DNA from: Formicarius rufipectus
Lineage: Eukaryota; Chordata; Aves; Passeriformes; Formicariidae
NCBI GenBank assembly: GCA_013399695.1
Contig: VXAU01003702.1
Span: 1,142,519 to 1,206,518, forward strand
Direction of reading: 5' to 3'
DNA: 64,000 nt
In this document: positions 24,101-38,838 of the stretch, piece after piece
Numbering within the stretch: the stretch's first letter is position 1
Layout: the number at the start of each line of letters is the position of its first letter
Notes under the pieces: model-generated
The model's input: the letters and a program-made list of their open reading frames with translations, nothing else
What the model was told of the DNA's origin: nothing
Database searches by the model: none
Translations under genes and position numbers: made by a program

Positions 24101-27100
24101 TTACTGAATCATGTGGCAAACCAGTCTTCAGTTTAAAGATTATTCTAATGCAGTCACAATGAGTAGAACCCACTGCAACAAAAGTAAGAGTAGGTTATAT
24201 TTATGTGGAAGGACTCTGCACCAGAGAGTGACTCAGACATATGCACTCACAAACATAATGTAAAACACAACTCTCTCAAAGCTGAAACAACAGCAAAAGA
24301 CCCATACAAAAAGAGAATTTGTCTCTCTCAAAGATGTAGGTGACCCTTCATATCGCAACAGGTGAAATGAGGCTTATATGATAGATGCAAACTTCTCCCA
24401 AACCAGAAAATCCCATCACCTTCTGTTGACTAGAGTTTGTTGTTTGTGTGAAAAAGTGTTCAGTGTTTGGTAACCAGCATGTAAGAACTTGCCTACGTGG
24501 ATATGCTGATAGGAAGCTTCACAAGCTGGCTGTGGTCTGTGAAGTCAACAAGTCCCTCACGATGAGTCATATGTAGAACGGACATCCTGGCACGTGACTT
24601 ATTCTTGTCAGGACAAGCCCATCTATATGGATTTCCTCCATCAGAGTTCTTAAGTGTTCTCTTGTTCTTACAATTATTTAAACCAGAAACAATCACAAAA
24701 GGAAGGTGCCAGTTATGCACTGCTGGTATTTTAGTCCTTCCTTCATAAGAAACCCCACAATGTCAGGGTCAGGTGAGCAGTCCACCAGGGAAGGAATGAA
24801 GTCCTGTCTTCTACAAAGGCTGACTCCTTTAGAGGTTCCTGCTGACAAACAGCAAACTCCACATGACACTGCAATTTCTTGTCTCTGGTGAATTTTCATA
24901 GAGCACTGGAGGGGAAAGGGGCACCCCAGAGCAGGCCACACCCTGCTGTGTTACTGACTGAAAGCAATTCCTCCAGTATCTGGGGAAAAGTACAGGGGTC
25001 TGAGAAATTCTGCAGTGGCTGAAAGCACTATCTGGAGTTCAGATACCAAATTCTGATTTTATTCTTGCCTTTTGCTCATGTAGAGCAGAGAGGAGACAAA
25101 AGAGGACCCCTAGATAATAGGGGATTGATTTAAGGAGACACTAGAGAAGGAAGGAAACAAAGATTGTTTAAGTGCAGGGTGGAAAAGGGAGACAAAAAGC
25201 ATCTCATGAGGGTTTGTTTTCTAGACTGATTTGTTTTCAAGAGATTTTATGATATGGATATTAGAGAGTTCAATGCATAAAGGAGGCATTTGCACAGCAG
25301 AAATTTAATGCAGCAGAAGCAGTTCCACTGTAGAAGGCAGAAGACTTGTGTAACATCTTGGAAGAAAGGTGGCTGTGAATACCATCCCATAGAAGGGCTC
25401 CACCTTTTGCTCCAATCCTACTTCCCCTTCTGCTCAAAAAGAAACTTTGGCCAGAGAAGCAGAAGAATTTTTTATCATCTGCTGGTAACAACAGTTACCC
25501 AGCTCTGAGTGGCAGCAGGCTAGGAAGGAAAGAAAAGCTTTGCCCGTACAACTCCTGATGTAGTGGGCCAGAGTAGCTGAGCCTATTCCAAAGCATCATT
25601 CAACTCTACCCTACCCCACCATATTCCACACCCTTCCTCCTCTGGTTCTGGAGAAGAGATTTTTTTTTTCTCTGAAATTACCTAAAATTGATGATTTATA
25701 CCTTTTTTTTTTTTTTGTGATGTTCAAGAGCTGATCTTGAAGAGACTTTCTCTCTCCAGATTTACTGTCCATGCTTTCAACACTGCAGTATGTGATCATC
25801 TACAAACACTTCCAAGCTTCAGTCCCAGAAGAGTACACTTGCAATTTGCCCAGTCAACCCTTTCATCCCTCCTTTCCCTCTCTCATTCCCCAGAAACAGG
25901 GAAGAAAGACTGAGGCACTTCCATTTTTGGCCATCCTTCTTCATATTCATAACTTTAATCCTTCCTGCTCCTGCTAGGTGAGGGCACACAAAGCAAACAT
26001 TTCTCAGTTGTATCCAAGCTAAGAGGCTTTTCGTTGCACAGCTTTCGTGGATTATGCAGGTGTTGAAAAATCTGAGGCGCATGCAAAAAAACGGTTTCTG
26101 CTCAATTTCATTTGGGATTTCATGACATTAAAGATGTGGGGTTTTTTTACCATTTTCCTCCCTTCCTGTACTTTTGAAGAACTCAGATAGTACACGTTTC
26201 TTTATGCTGGTGATCTCTTACTGCATGTGATCTCTGCTTGCAGCCATCACACCATAATTACAATCTTGCTGGGGAGGGGGGATAACTCACTCCCTCAGCA
26301 CCACATTAGCCTGACCAGAGGGATCATTCCTGGAGGATATGAAGCACCATCTCCCTGCTCCCAACACCTCCAGCCCTGGTGGTAGTGGGAGAGGCCAGGT
26401 GGAAAGTCCAACTTTCTAAATGGACATTTCCCTGAATTCTCCACTGGCCTGGAAGAGATATCTAGCGGACTCTGGGTTTAGGGCAAAGAGTTTTGCTGTG
26501 AAGTGCTTTCAGCACTGGTGAGAAATTCCTCCATTTATGCCCTCACGAGGTACAGAGCACAAGAGGAAAGGCAGAGCAGGGCATCAGGGCCAGCTTCACC
26601 ACACAGCCCTGCAGCCAGGGTGTCACAGGCACCCAGAGATGCCTCAGGGGCAAGGGACTGAGTATCTGGAGTGAAGAGCCCAGTGAGCTCTGCTGTCCTT
26701 GGAATCAGTGGGAGTGTTGGGTGCTTCAAAGTTTTCCTCTGAAAAATCAGACTTTTTCCTGTCTCCCAGGGGTGCATTAAAGCCAGTTCACAAGTTTTTC
26801 TTCAGATAATAATGGCATACAATGACAGTAAAGGTTATATGAAAATAGTCTGGACACAGGATGTCCTATAACCTATTCTATACAGTAAGGACTTCAGTTT
26901 ACAGAATTCTTCCTTTAGAGCAAGCAGACTCTGCCCTGTTATGCTCTGCTTTTTATAGGCTGGCCATCATCACAGTATCTACATATCCACTAAATACATG
27001 GAAGTTTATTCAGATTTAAACTTCAGTTAATATCTCTTGAATCATCACTTGCAAAGGTGGCAAGGGCTCATCAGGGCCAGAAAGAAGCAGAACTAAAAAC

Positions 27101-30100
27101 AGAACCACTTTTATTTCTTTCCTTTTTCTTGAAGAGAGGAAAGAAGAGAGGACAAAAACAGATGGATAATTGAAGAGAGTGAGGAGAAAAATTAAAGAAA
27201 AGCTTCCATTAAAGAAGACAAATGGAGTGTGACAGGAAGCAAGAAACACAGTTGTATGTAAAATCCAGTATCAGGTATTGTTTAGTGTCTTTTGTAAAAA
27301 GAAGATTTACCCTAAGCTTCTCCCAAAGGCAAATTAAGTTGGAGATATGCAAGAATGGAGCAGAGAAGGAGCTGTATGGGTAATACAGAGAGACTCTGTA
27401 TCAGCTTCTTTGTTTTACCTTTCTCCCTCCTGCCCATCCCAGCACCAAAGCCCTGCTCATAATCAGGAGCAACTATAACATTATCCTAGAGGGTTTTCTT
27501 TCCTTTCAGCTCCTGTCCTACCCACTGCACAAGACTAAGCATAATCCCAGCACAAAACATGCAGAGCAGCACGTTTGATAAATGGCCAGCATGAAAAAGG
27601 CTGGAGGTGGAGGGATGGCATCTCTGCTTTATCAGTGCCCCAGCACCCTGCTCAAACACACTCATTCCACAGATCCCAGCATTAAACATTCTCATTCAGG
27701 AACTCTGAAAGATGTATTCTTATTTCTTAAAAAGACCATTTAATGCAAGTAAGGTTTGGCTGAGGTCTAAGAAGAAAGGAAGGAGGATGGAGGAGGAGGA
27801 GGGTAGAAGTACAGAAAGACATTTACAGCTGTGAAAAAACACTGTCCCTTACGGAAAATTTTTGATTTTGAAGTTTACTCTTCTATTAACATTTAAATTG
27901 AAAGGCATTTTTTCCAAGTTCCATATAGGAAACCAGAAAATCTGCATTTAAATAGATACCATTTAAATGTGGGGGAAAATATATATCAGCATTGAATGCT
28001 TCCCCATTTGACTGAAAAGAAATTCTCTTATAGATGATTATTAATTTTTTTTCTTTTTTCCTTTGTGTGTGCTAAAAAGAGAAATTGGAAGTACATTAAA
28101 GTTCTGCTTGGCACAAGAAAGAGGTGGGGGGATGGTTGCTTAATTGATCAAAGCCCTGATTTTGAGCTCAGCTTTTCTGCAGGAGGGCCACTGGAGCCTG
28201 CAGGAAGCAGTTGAACCTGCTGCCAGGGTCAGTGCCAAGAGGGGCTTCTTCTGTCTGGTCCTGGGGACAAGACACCAATACTCAATGGGCCGCACACTCC
28301 CACTGCAATGCCCATCTCACTGGGGATGTCACCAGCTCTCCTATTCCCAGCTGGAGAATCAGACTTTCTGCAGCTTTGTTAGACACCTCTGTGGCTTCAG
28401 GACACCATCTGAAAAACAGGGATATGCACCTCCCTGAAAACCACCCAAGCACAGCTCTTTTGAGTGGTGTTGAACAGGGTGTCTGTCACAGGAGAGCTCA
28501 CAACTGAGAAGTCTGTGGGGTTTTGGGAGGCTGTGCTCAGAGGGTTTAGAAAGAAGTCCTGGGGCAAGATGAAACGTCCACAAATTGATCCATATTTCAT
28601 ATCATGCTCTTATAGCGTGCACTGGCACCTAGGGCTCTGCAGAGTCTATCACAACCCCACCAACCTCCTATGACACTCGTATCCGGTGTTTTGCACAGGG
28701 CTACCTCCTCTGCTGCAGCAAAAGCAGCAAGAAAAAAAGGAGTAAGAGCAAGCAGCCTCTGGAGCAGGCAAGAGCTGAAACTCTCAGAGTACAGAGAGGG
28801 CTGGGGATGAATAAAGGCAACATCCCCACATCAAATGCATGTGCTCCCTAACTTCTTCCCTCAGCTGTCCATCACAGGCTCTTCTCAGCCTGAAGCTGTC
28901 AACATCCCTTGTGTTGCCCATCAGCTCACACACAGAGGGACAAGGAGGAGCAAGGAGGGGAGAAGGGAATTTGCTACCTTGTGAGAGAGGCCTCTCACTG
29001 GCTGTGTCCACTGCAGAATCCCCCTTTCTTGTTTTTGTCTCAAGTAGTGAAACAAAATTTCACCGACCAGCAGCATTCAGGTATCAACAATGAGCCAGCT
29101 GTGCAAAGTGCTCACTCTAATTCCCAGGACAATTCAATCATTAATATTCATTCCTTTTTTTCTCCACTTGATTTTCAAGCTCATTCCTACAGAAAAGGTC
29201 AGACACATACTGCTCCCCAGCTGTGCATTATCGGCCTCGAGGCCCTTTTCTGCCGTGTCAATCAGAAGTGAAGGAGGGTTGGTGTCCCAGAGGCTCAGCT
29301 ATGGACTCTGGGGACTTTCACCTTCAGGTCACTGGGCTGAATCTAGGTCAGACTGGTGGTGGCTGTGAGTTACAGTCCAAAAGTCAGAGCAGTAGTTCCT
29401 GTGAAATAGCAGCTGCACACAAACCCAAGGGACAAGTACCTATACCGTGCCTTGGCTCCTTTTTGAGAGTAAGAGCATAACTCAGATTTAAATTTCAGGT
29501 AGGGTCTGGGCAATTCTCTTCTTCCTCCTCCTGTCTCTATAACAGATGGCCCCAGTGCTTCCAGCTGGAAACTGGGCAGACTTCAAAAAGCAAGGTAGAA
29601 AAACCGAAGAAAAAAATGAGGCATGAGTGGCCCAGGTATGAGCAGAGCATCTGTAAAGATGCAGACACTACTCTTTGCTGTCTCACAGACTTGCTTGGCA
29701 AGATAGGCTTTCTGCATCTCAGTTCTCATAAACTGGGATAATCTCACCTCACCAGGTGGTTTTGAAGATTAATACATTAAAGATTGTGATAGGTTCTCTA
29801 TAGTGATGGTACCAGAAGCCCTAAAAATGCCTTGGACAGATAAAAGCCACAGTAGGATATGGGAATTTTTTTTCAGCGGTGATTCAAAACTCAATACGAT
29901 TAAATCCAAAAAAAGCAGAGATGTGTAAATAAGCAAAACAGTAGTTTTCACCTGTATACAGGCACCTGTAAACTTGGGGAGAGCAACTGGAAATCATGAC
30001 TCTTTTTTGGGCCAATCTGATGTAACTGAACGGAGACCCACAATCTCCCACCTTGACATTGGGTTTTCATCAGACCCAATTTTTGCAGCATGATCCTGTC

Positions 30101-33100
30101 TCTAGTCACTGGGTTGATGAACACCTACTGTCACTCAACACTTGAATTAATTTGGCCGATTTGCTCTCATTGCCCCTCCATCCCCCTCTCCCAGCTTGCT
30201 GGGATCTCACAAAGAACTGCCTCGTTCTTCCTGAGATCTCTAGCTGATTTTTTTCTATGCAGATGAGAAACACTTTCTGAAAAAATATATATGTGACAAG
30301 AAAAAATGTTCAGTAGAAAAAGCAGGTGCCTGGAAAATGGAGTCCCATTTGTCCTTCCCTGCCCCTCTCCAAAACCCAATCATTTCTGTGTTAATAAGCT
30401 CACTGAATATAATGTGGCACTAACCTTTTGCAATTGATGCCAGTGACATTTTGACAGTTCCACATATGGGCCTGCCAAAAGCAGAAGGAATATAAATTTG
30501 CAATTTGGTAAAAAGCTGGGTGAGCAGCCAAAGTAGCTTGGGGGAAGGAGGAGAAAACCGCCAACCAGCCAACCAAAAGCCCACTACACAGATGTTACAC
30601 ACAGCAAAAAGGAAAAGCACAGCCACAGCTGGAGTACCCCAGCAAATATGTGCTCAGAAAAAAAGCCTTAGGCACCTATTAAGCCCAGTCTAGCTTGAGA
30701 TGCCTCCCAATAGATTCTCCTCACACGGCAAATTTAGGAGTAGTCTTTCCTAGCAGAATGGAAATGGGACACGGCATTCAATCTGTGCAAACTATCTGGT
30801 TAACATCAGACGTCACAGGGCACAGCAGTTGCTCTAACAAGGAATCTACAGTATTTCTGTCAGTGTGATCAGCTGTAGGGAAACAATGATCTCCTAACAC
30901 TGTTTTGTGGAGTATCTTTGAATTTACTTTTCAAAGTATCTCTGCACAAAACACCACTGACAGATCACAGATTGTCTCGGCACCTGTATCTTCCATACAC
31001 CTTCCTCAAATCACATCTATATTGAATGCCATAATATTTGGATAGAAACTAATTTCCAGAAGGAGATCCAATCATCATATGACACAATGAAGAACAGAAA
31101 AATGTTGCACTTAGCAATTTGTTCAGGAGGTTACACTAACCCCCACTGCTGGACAGGCAGTCTGTTCCTTCTGTAGGATATGTCTAGTTTCTGCTTCCAG
31201 GCAGTTACTGCTACATGGCAAGGTTAAGTAGTGATGTGATCACTTCCTTTCCTTCTAATCCCCACTTCAGCACCACTGATATAACTTTTTCCTGAAATTA
31301 GAGGAATGTGGCTTTTATGATGGTTTACTGATGCCTTGGTGGAAAATGTGGAGGTGTGTTTGGTATGTATGTGCATGTAAATGGTCATATGTTGTTAATG
31401 GTATAGCTGCTGTTCATGGCTAACCAGAGGTGCAAAATTAAAATATAAAGGTTTATTAAATTTTCTTTATGACAATGTGGGTCTTCTGGAAGATCAGGCA
31501 GAGAGGCATCAAAGGGTCTAGATAACCAATACTGCAGCTTGCAACTGAAAGGCAATGGAGCAGGCTGTTCCCATATCCAGAAACCAAGAGTCAAATGTGG
31601 AGCCCAAAATGCTTCCTAAGCAAGGGCATTGGGAGCCACTGATCAGCAGCTGCTGATGAAGGTGGGCTGATACTGAAAGCACAACTTCAAGAAAGCTGGG
31701 TCTTGGCACAAGGCTGGGAACAGTAAGCCTGATTTACTATTTTCAAAACATTTTCCTTGAAGATTTTGTGTTGAAGAAATAACAGAAGGGTTGTTGCTGG
31801 ATCACTGTATTAACCACACTAGTGGGGAGTGTGAAGCCTAAAGCCTTTCTGAAGTAATGTCACTGGATAGGCAGGGACTGTGGCCAAGGCTGGATCATGT
31901 GTGGGTGTTTCATGTGACAGCAGGATACTGATGACTGCTTCCAACATGACATTTGGAACAGGTTACACTTGGTGGCACTGGGAGGAGGATGGAGGTCAGA
32001 GGTGCAGGGTGTCCAGCACAGAGAGTATGGTGGATTTCACCATGGTGTGCTTGATCTGAAGTCATTCACCTGTCAGACTCAACAGCACAAAGGTGCTTCC
32101 AAAGCCACATTACTTGGCTCTGACTGCTTCTGGCAACACATTCCTTCATCTAAAATAACTGGTAGGTTCCAACTCAGAATGTGAGACTTCCTGGTCTCAT
32201 CAAATAAAAAAGTGGGGACTTCGTAATTTTTTGGCCACAGCTCTGCAAGCAGGCAGGGCTTCTACACACGGCATGGGACAGAGCGAGTCCCTGCCTTGTT
32301 CTAGCAATGCCGGTGACACAGAGTACTCCGTAGATCTTTTTCCAAAGCTTTTCCCTAAAGGCAGCTCATTAGCAGTTTTGCAGAGGGGGCCCCTGCCCCA
32401 GCACCCAGTTCCCACTCCCCAGAGGGCCTCATTTGTTTCCCAGACTTCCCAAGCCGCTAATGAGCTGTGCTGCTATTCACGCTTTTTCAGGACAAACCTC
32501 TCCTTGCACAGGCTCCCCTGACGGCAGCCACACTGGAAGTGCTGGTTAGTGCCAGATTTTCCCTCCGTGCTGTTAGCACTCCTGCTGCTGCCATAATCTC
32601 ACAAACCTACACCAAACTGTGGGAGATTTTCTGAGAAGTGACCGCATGTTCACGGAACGTGGCCAGTTTGAACAGCCCCCGCGCGCTGCCCGGCAGGGTA
32701 GGAGCTTGAAACATCTTGGAGCTGTGTGTGTGGTCAGGTAGGACCTGGCACCTTTCCATGGGAAGCAACCCTTGATCTTTGCTAAGGAGAACTGAGTGCT
32801 GCTAATGCAGCAGAGTCCTGCGGGCAGCACTCTGCCTGTGTCCCACAGAGCGGTGTCAGGCCTCGAGATGTGGCTCCTCTGCAAGGACTGATGTTTGCAT
32901 GGTAAACAGGATAGAAGGGCCCCGGTTCCTGAGGGTACCACTATATGCTCTAGAAAATTATCTAAGATCACCTAGAACCAACAAATGACTCCCTCAACAC
33001 CACCAACAGACTGTGGTGTGTTCCTTCATACCATGTATTTTTCAACTATCATCCCACGTGGTGGATTATTCTGTTGCCATATACACAATACCCCATAAAC

Positions 33101-33678
33101 CAAAGTCCCTGTGCACCCTGCCTCTGGAGTCTGCAGGCTGCACAGCACTGTGAGGATGAAGGGTGCTAGTTGACCATACCCTACCTCCCTCATCAATCAG
33201 CCAGGAGCAGGGCTGATTATATGTTTGGAGACAGGCAAGAAGAGAGACGGGGAAAGCAGTGACAGTTATAAATGTTTTGCAACCTGAATGTGACATTAAT
33301 ATATGTATGCGGTGTGTTCACAACATTCAGTATTTGTGCACAGCCCTAATAAATACCATGTTTGACAGCAGTTTCACAAAACCATTCAATGATATAGAAG
33401 AACTTTCCATGACACAGACTTTCTAGTTTTACAGAGAAAAAAGAAATATCCCTGTACTTAGTCAGGTCCTTGACTTAGTGGAAAACTAGAGCGCTTCCAA
33501 TGAGCGCTGTATAAAGTTTAATTACTCACAATCATATTGAAATGACCAGATAGCTAAAGGATAAAAGCCTGCTCCATAAAACACATGCTTTATTTCTGTG
33601 CCCCAGAAAAGAGCTTTAGTGAGCTTTCCAAGTCTAGAAATACCATGGCATTGTAACATCTCCGCCTAGGGGACTCTC

Positions 33679-33700
33679 TTTTTTTTTTTTTTTTTTTTTT
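33679..33700. repeat. T22 homopolymer
   Basis: An uninterrupted run of 22 T on the plus strand is followed by CTACAG. It resembles a plus-strand acceptor site by chance, but no exon follows. On the minus strand it is a poly(A) run with no retrogene body recognised beside it. Confidence 0.9.
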
Positions 33701-35389
33701 CTACAGAAGGCACAGTTATCCTGTTTCTTTCAGTGGGTGATGATCTGATGGCTCCACTCCAAAGTCAGAAAGTTCATTAGACTACATGACTTGCTTCATG
33801 CATTCCCCTTAAAGGCCAAGTCTATGATACCGATGTAGATCAGAGATGTTTTTAAGACAAGTCAAAAGCTGACTGGTAGATGTTTTCCTCACGGTCCCCA
33901 GGTGCTGTGGTGCTGCGTGTGGACATATGCACATATGTGGGCCTGACTGGATGCTGTGCCCTCTGAGGGGCAGCCTCATACCTTGCTGTCAGCAGAGCAC
34001 CCCAAAGGCAATGCAACAAAGTGTCTCTATAGTTATCTACTAGATTCTGCTTTTCTAGTGGTTTTGACATGTTACAAAAGAGGGAAATTTAAGTATCACT
34101 TAAAAATGTTTATATGCTCCATATAAAGACCCTAAAATGCCTCATGTGGGCATTTTCTTATAATAAAGCTTCTGACTCTTCATTTTAAACAGCCTCTTTT
34201 AAAATTTCACTTACATTAAAAAGAAAAAGGATTTGAAAGGGTTAAGTAAGACAATCAAAGCATCTCAGTTGAGTCAAAATTCTACAGGTTGCTCCAAAAT
34301 AAATTGTTCATTTTGCTGACATACCTCTAGAAGCCACCTGCAGCCCTTCCACCATGCTGTTTTATTCACTTTGTCTTTCCAGCCAGCCAGCCTTTTTATT
34401 TCAACAGCTCTGTCTGTCAGTGCAGCACCTGAGCAGTGGCAGAGGACTAGTAATATCACTGGCAAGAACAAGAAGGCTAAACTGGGAAGCCAAGCTTTGA
34501 AAGTGGTGGTAAAAACAGAATTGATTCTCAAATATTTTGTTTCTGAGATGACATATGATTCCATTTTTGTGCCCACACATGAGTGATTCAATTGATTTGG
34601 GATCTGAAATCCTTGTAGCACATCTTCTCACATTTAAGAGGTTTTTTGGTTCACCTTCATTGGCTGCCTTGCTAGCTTCCTAATGGGTTTCTCCAGATCT
34701 GATACAGCATTCGAAGCTGTGGTGGGTACATATGTGAAGGAGGGGGTACAACTGAGGGAAATGCCCTCTGTGCATTGCTAACAGTCACAAGCTTCCAAAA
34801 AGCTGTAGTTAGAAGATGCCTAATTTAGTTAACCTCTTCAACCTCATCATGCAGTATGAAGTGCTGAAAGGAAATGAATAAAATGCAGGTAGGTCTCCTA
34901 TGTTTGCACATCTAAACACAAGCCTCAGCCCAGTACAAGGCAGGACACAGATATAGTAAACACACTTGTGATGACAGGGGAAAAAAGTCTTTTGATTGGG
35001 AAAGAAGAGCTTTCTTCCTGGTTGTGCAGTAAGAAAAAGAAATCCAGAAAACTCACAGTGCGTCGGGACGCCATGCACGCTGGGGCCAGGACTCACTTCT
35101 GCTGCACTCCACTAGGCTACAGGTGTGGATTTCTCTCCCTTTCCCCCTTAATTATTAGCACTACAGCAGAAGGCAGACAGCTGTGACTCAGACAACAATG
35201 ACATGCACCTTAGAAGAGCCTATTCTGCTAAATGGTCATCCCACCAAAAGGTGGGATGCATTTTATCAGGGTCCAGAATCCCACCCTCCTTTTCTTTAAC
35301 TGAGACCTGTCCACCTACCGAGGAGAAATGTGTGTCCAATGCATGCAATTATCTGTATTTTAAGAAAAGATACCACCCTTCTCTTTACA

Positions 35390-35615
35390 GCTACCAACCT
35401 GCCCCCTCCAACCATCTCCCCACCTTTCCTTCTATATGTCCCTCTATCCCCATCTATGACAAAAATTCCTACTTCTCTCTACCTGCTCTTCTCTCCCCCG
35501 CACCATCCTGGTTTTGCATCGTCTTTTGCTCCTCCTCTCTTAATGCACACCTCCCTTCCCTTTCTAACATCCCCCTGTAATTTCCTCCTATCTCCTTTCT
35601 CTCTCTCACTAGGTT
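35390..35615. repeat. Pyrimidine-rich tract (plus strand C/T)
   Basis: It is composed mainly of C and T on the plus strand (ccccctccaacc, ctctcccc, tcctcctctc and similar) with no exact repeat unit. The minus strand, which is the sense of the TMEM178B transcript, is purine-rich. The 125-codon plus-strand open frame here reflects this composition and is not a gene. Confidence 0.6.
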
Positions 35616-36077
35616 GACACATCTTAACACCCTCTCAGTGACTTTCAAGACATGTGAAAAACTGTAGTCAGGTATCAGATTCCTTATCAGGTCAAAATTA
35701 AATAGCAGGGAAGTCAGTGGCCAGATGCAATGATTACGGTTCAGTGTGGACAAGAGCGACATCAGTCTCTATGGTCCCAGATGAGATTTAAATTGTTGGT
35801 AAGATGGATCATCATTGATTTTCCACTTCCTCCTTTGGTGGTATCTCTCCAGGGCTGAGGTAAGAGAGTTTGGGTGCCTTATCTCCGCATTTCTTATCTC
35901 AGTGCAGTTGCTTTCTCTTATATATAAATTCAGCTACGAATATCCTGAATTTCTGCAGTTTGATATTGTCCTCTACTATTTTTATTTCTGACTTATGATA
36001 CTATTAACTGTAACAGCACTTGATGTTTTGCTTAGCAATTTTCTTACTGTGCTTGTTTTTATGATTTTTTTTTTTTT

Positions 36078-36078
36078 N
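36078..36078. other. Unresolved base (N) after a T run
   Basis: A single N closes a run of about 13 T. It marks an unresolved assembly position at a homopolymer. Confidence 0.9.
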
Positions 36079-36802
36079 ACATCTAGTGAGCTGTTTAGGA
36101 AAGCCAAAGTGAATCCTATCTTCTCATATTTCTACTGGCCTGGTGACCTGAAGGACCAACTTTTCATTGCTCTTCCTAATTTAACCATTTTAGGACACGT
36201 TCACTGTATTGCTGTGGTGTCACACCCCAAAGCACACTAGTGACTTTGGCTTTTCATATTTGAACAAAGTTTTCATCTAGGGGCTCTACGTATCAGCCTC
36301 TCTCTGCAGCGAGAGGTGCAGAGGATGCTGAGGAGCCTCTGCGTCTCTGTGCTCCAAGCTCCATTCTCCCAGAGGCTGTGCTCCAGCCACGTGCTGCCAC
36401 CTCCAAGGCATGGTGGTTTTCTGGGCCCTGGCATACCCCTGCCTACTGAGATCTCTTCCTTCAGGGAAGGGACATCCCCAATGCTACCAAGTTCCTCCAT
36501 TCCACTGTCCTGTAGTGTTCAGTAAGCCACAGAGGACACACAGCAATTGCTTGGGCTCCTTTGCAACTCCAAGTGACCTGGCTTTGGCACAGACACCAAA
36601 AACCACACCATCTAGACATCATTAGCAGCTTAGCTTAATTACATTGTAATTTCTTTACACAGAGCCTACACAGAGCCAGAGTAAGATTTCAATTAACTTT
36701 AACTATATATAAGTTTAACATGTCTCTATCATTCCATTAAGATGATCTGGGACAAGACAAAGATAAACATAGATGTTAACATTCTATAAAGCATGAGATT
36801 TT

Positions 36803-36829
36803 TAATTAATTTTAACAAAAAATTAATTA
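36803..36829. repeat. AT-only inverted repeat (11-bp stem, 5-base loop)
   Basis: TAATTAATTTT (36803-36813) and AAAATTAATTA (36819-36829) are exact reverse complements around AACAA. They lie in an AT-rich stretch. No function can be assigned. Confidence 0.6.
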
Positions 36830-38838
36830 TAAGGTTATTTATAAAGGCTCATAAAATTCATTTTCTACTGACAGAACATACTTTCTGTACATTTGGGATA
36901 GGTTTATTCTGCCTCTCAAACAAAACAGAGATTGTGAACCCCTTCTGATATCTAATCTGGTTTCACCATGGAGTATGATCAGTAATTCTTACTGAAAAGA
37001 ACTTTGGAATCCTCAAATCAAAAATCCATCTAAGTGTAAAGTCCTATTAGTGTTTCCTTGAACATTTTCATTAGCATGTGAAGAGCAAAATAAGGCTTAG
37101 CTCAGGTTGTAGCCTGTTTGACTGAACCAAAACTCTTCTCGCCTGGAGTCACAGCTGGAAATACACCAGACCCTTAAAATGAAGCCATTTTAAAGTCAAG
37201 CTCTGCTCGGGCCCAGTCAACATATTTGCAGGACAGGATTTGAAGTTCTGCTGGCATATGATTAAGTAGGCATTTTCAGGTGAAGAATTCCATACGATAA
37301 ATCTGAATATACATTGGTCTGCAGAAGAGGATGTGGCCTTAGTTGAGACTTTGGATTCATTTATTAAAGTCAATTCAGGTTAGGAAATGCCAGGTCAGGG
37401 TTTACTAGCCATTAAACCTGCCCTGTTTGCTGGCTATTTTTGATTTAAAGCATGACTGTATAAGCAGTCAACAGTTTTTCATATGCCACAGTTCAGCCAG
37501 GTTTCCTGTCCCCAAAACTGTCACTTGTAGGGATGCTTAGAGCCCAATGGTGGCATCTCAAGGGTCCCACACAGGGACAGCCATGGCCACATGCAGGGCA
37601 GAGTCTGATAGAACCCCACCTCCAAATACACTACATTTCTCAAGCTGTGGGTGTGTTGGTTAGTCCATCCCATCTCCCCCACAGGTTATTTTGAAAAAGC
37701 CTAAAGGATTTGCTCCAGAGGCTCCAGGCTTCTCTCTCTGGGGCATGGCAAACACACTAGTACCACTGGGATTGGTGCACCGAGAATCCCTAAGCATGGA
37801 TCTCCTTCAACTCCTCTCAACAGGCATCCTGACAGTGGGGACCAGCTGGGCTCTCCGGTCAGAGGCTGCCTCACTGCAGCCCTGCCAGCTGCCACCCCTG
37901 TCATCAGTGCCATTAGCAGGTGACTATGGAAGTCTCCTCTCCCTGGAGAAGGTGTCAGGGCACCGCCCAGAGCAGAGGAGGAAATTAAAGAGGAGGAAGG
38001 GACAATGCAGATGACTGGTGGAAAAACACGGTGTGTCAAAGCTGCCCCCGGAGCGTTATTTGCTCGGCCAGAGCAGACCACACACTTCATAGACAAGACT
38101 GTGTGTTTTGCCTCCAGAGCAACATTTCTCTTGGCATGGCTAATACAACAAGCAAGCCCAGCACAGCAGAAATGATGCCAAAGTCCCTCCCACACAGGGT
38201 CTGTGATTGCCATAAGTGAGCACTCTTCACCTGCTTCACCTTTAACAGATAGCTAAGGAAAAACAGGAAGAACAGGAAGAAGGAGAAAACTGTGCTGGAT
38301 TCCAGCACCTTCCTGACTCTCAGTAAAAACACGGCTTCTGAAAAGAAAATAAAAAAGCATCAAGCAACTTAAATTCTCTTTGTACTACTGAATCCCAGCT
38401 TCCAAGCACTGGAAAGAAACAGAGCAAATCCTTCACACAACCACATCTTCCAATTTGAAGGAGACTGCAAACAAGACCGAGGGAGAGATTTAGTTCCCAG
38501 CCCACACTGACTGCTGCACCACTGGGGAGAAGCAGCTGGGGGAAGAAGCTGGGAGTGAAAAGTCTGTAAATGGTTTTTGTTCCTCCAGAGTCGCAGGGGG
38601 TGAGAATCCATAGTCTAGGTAAATCTGGATGTAAAACGAGCAGGGACCCAGCTGGAATCAGTTTAGTGATATAAAGACACATAGTCTTAATTAAGGGAAT
38701 TGTGATTTGCCAATGAAATCCCAGCAGGGCGTCTGTCTGCCTGATCAAAGACTCGACTTTCTGATGGAATCTTAAGTGCATGAGCCATGAAATTACTTTT
38801 TGAAAAGGGAACATGCAGCACAAAGAGGCAGAGTGAGA

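Noticed and set aside
37701..38823. Two long minus-strand open frames (170 and 167 codons)
   Set aside because: No domain, signal or family resemblance, no convincing start context or splice support. Frames of this size are about the maximum expected by chance in 64 kb on six frames, especially in a GC-richer patch.
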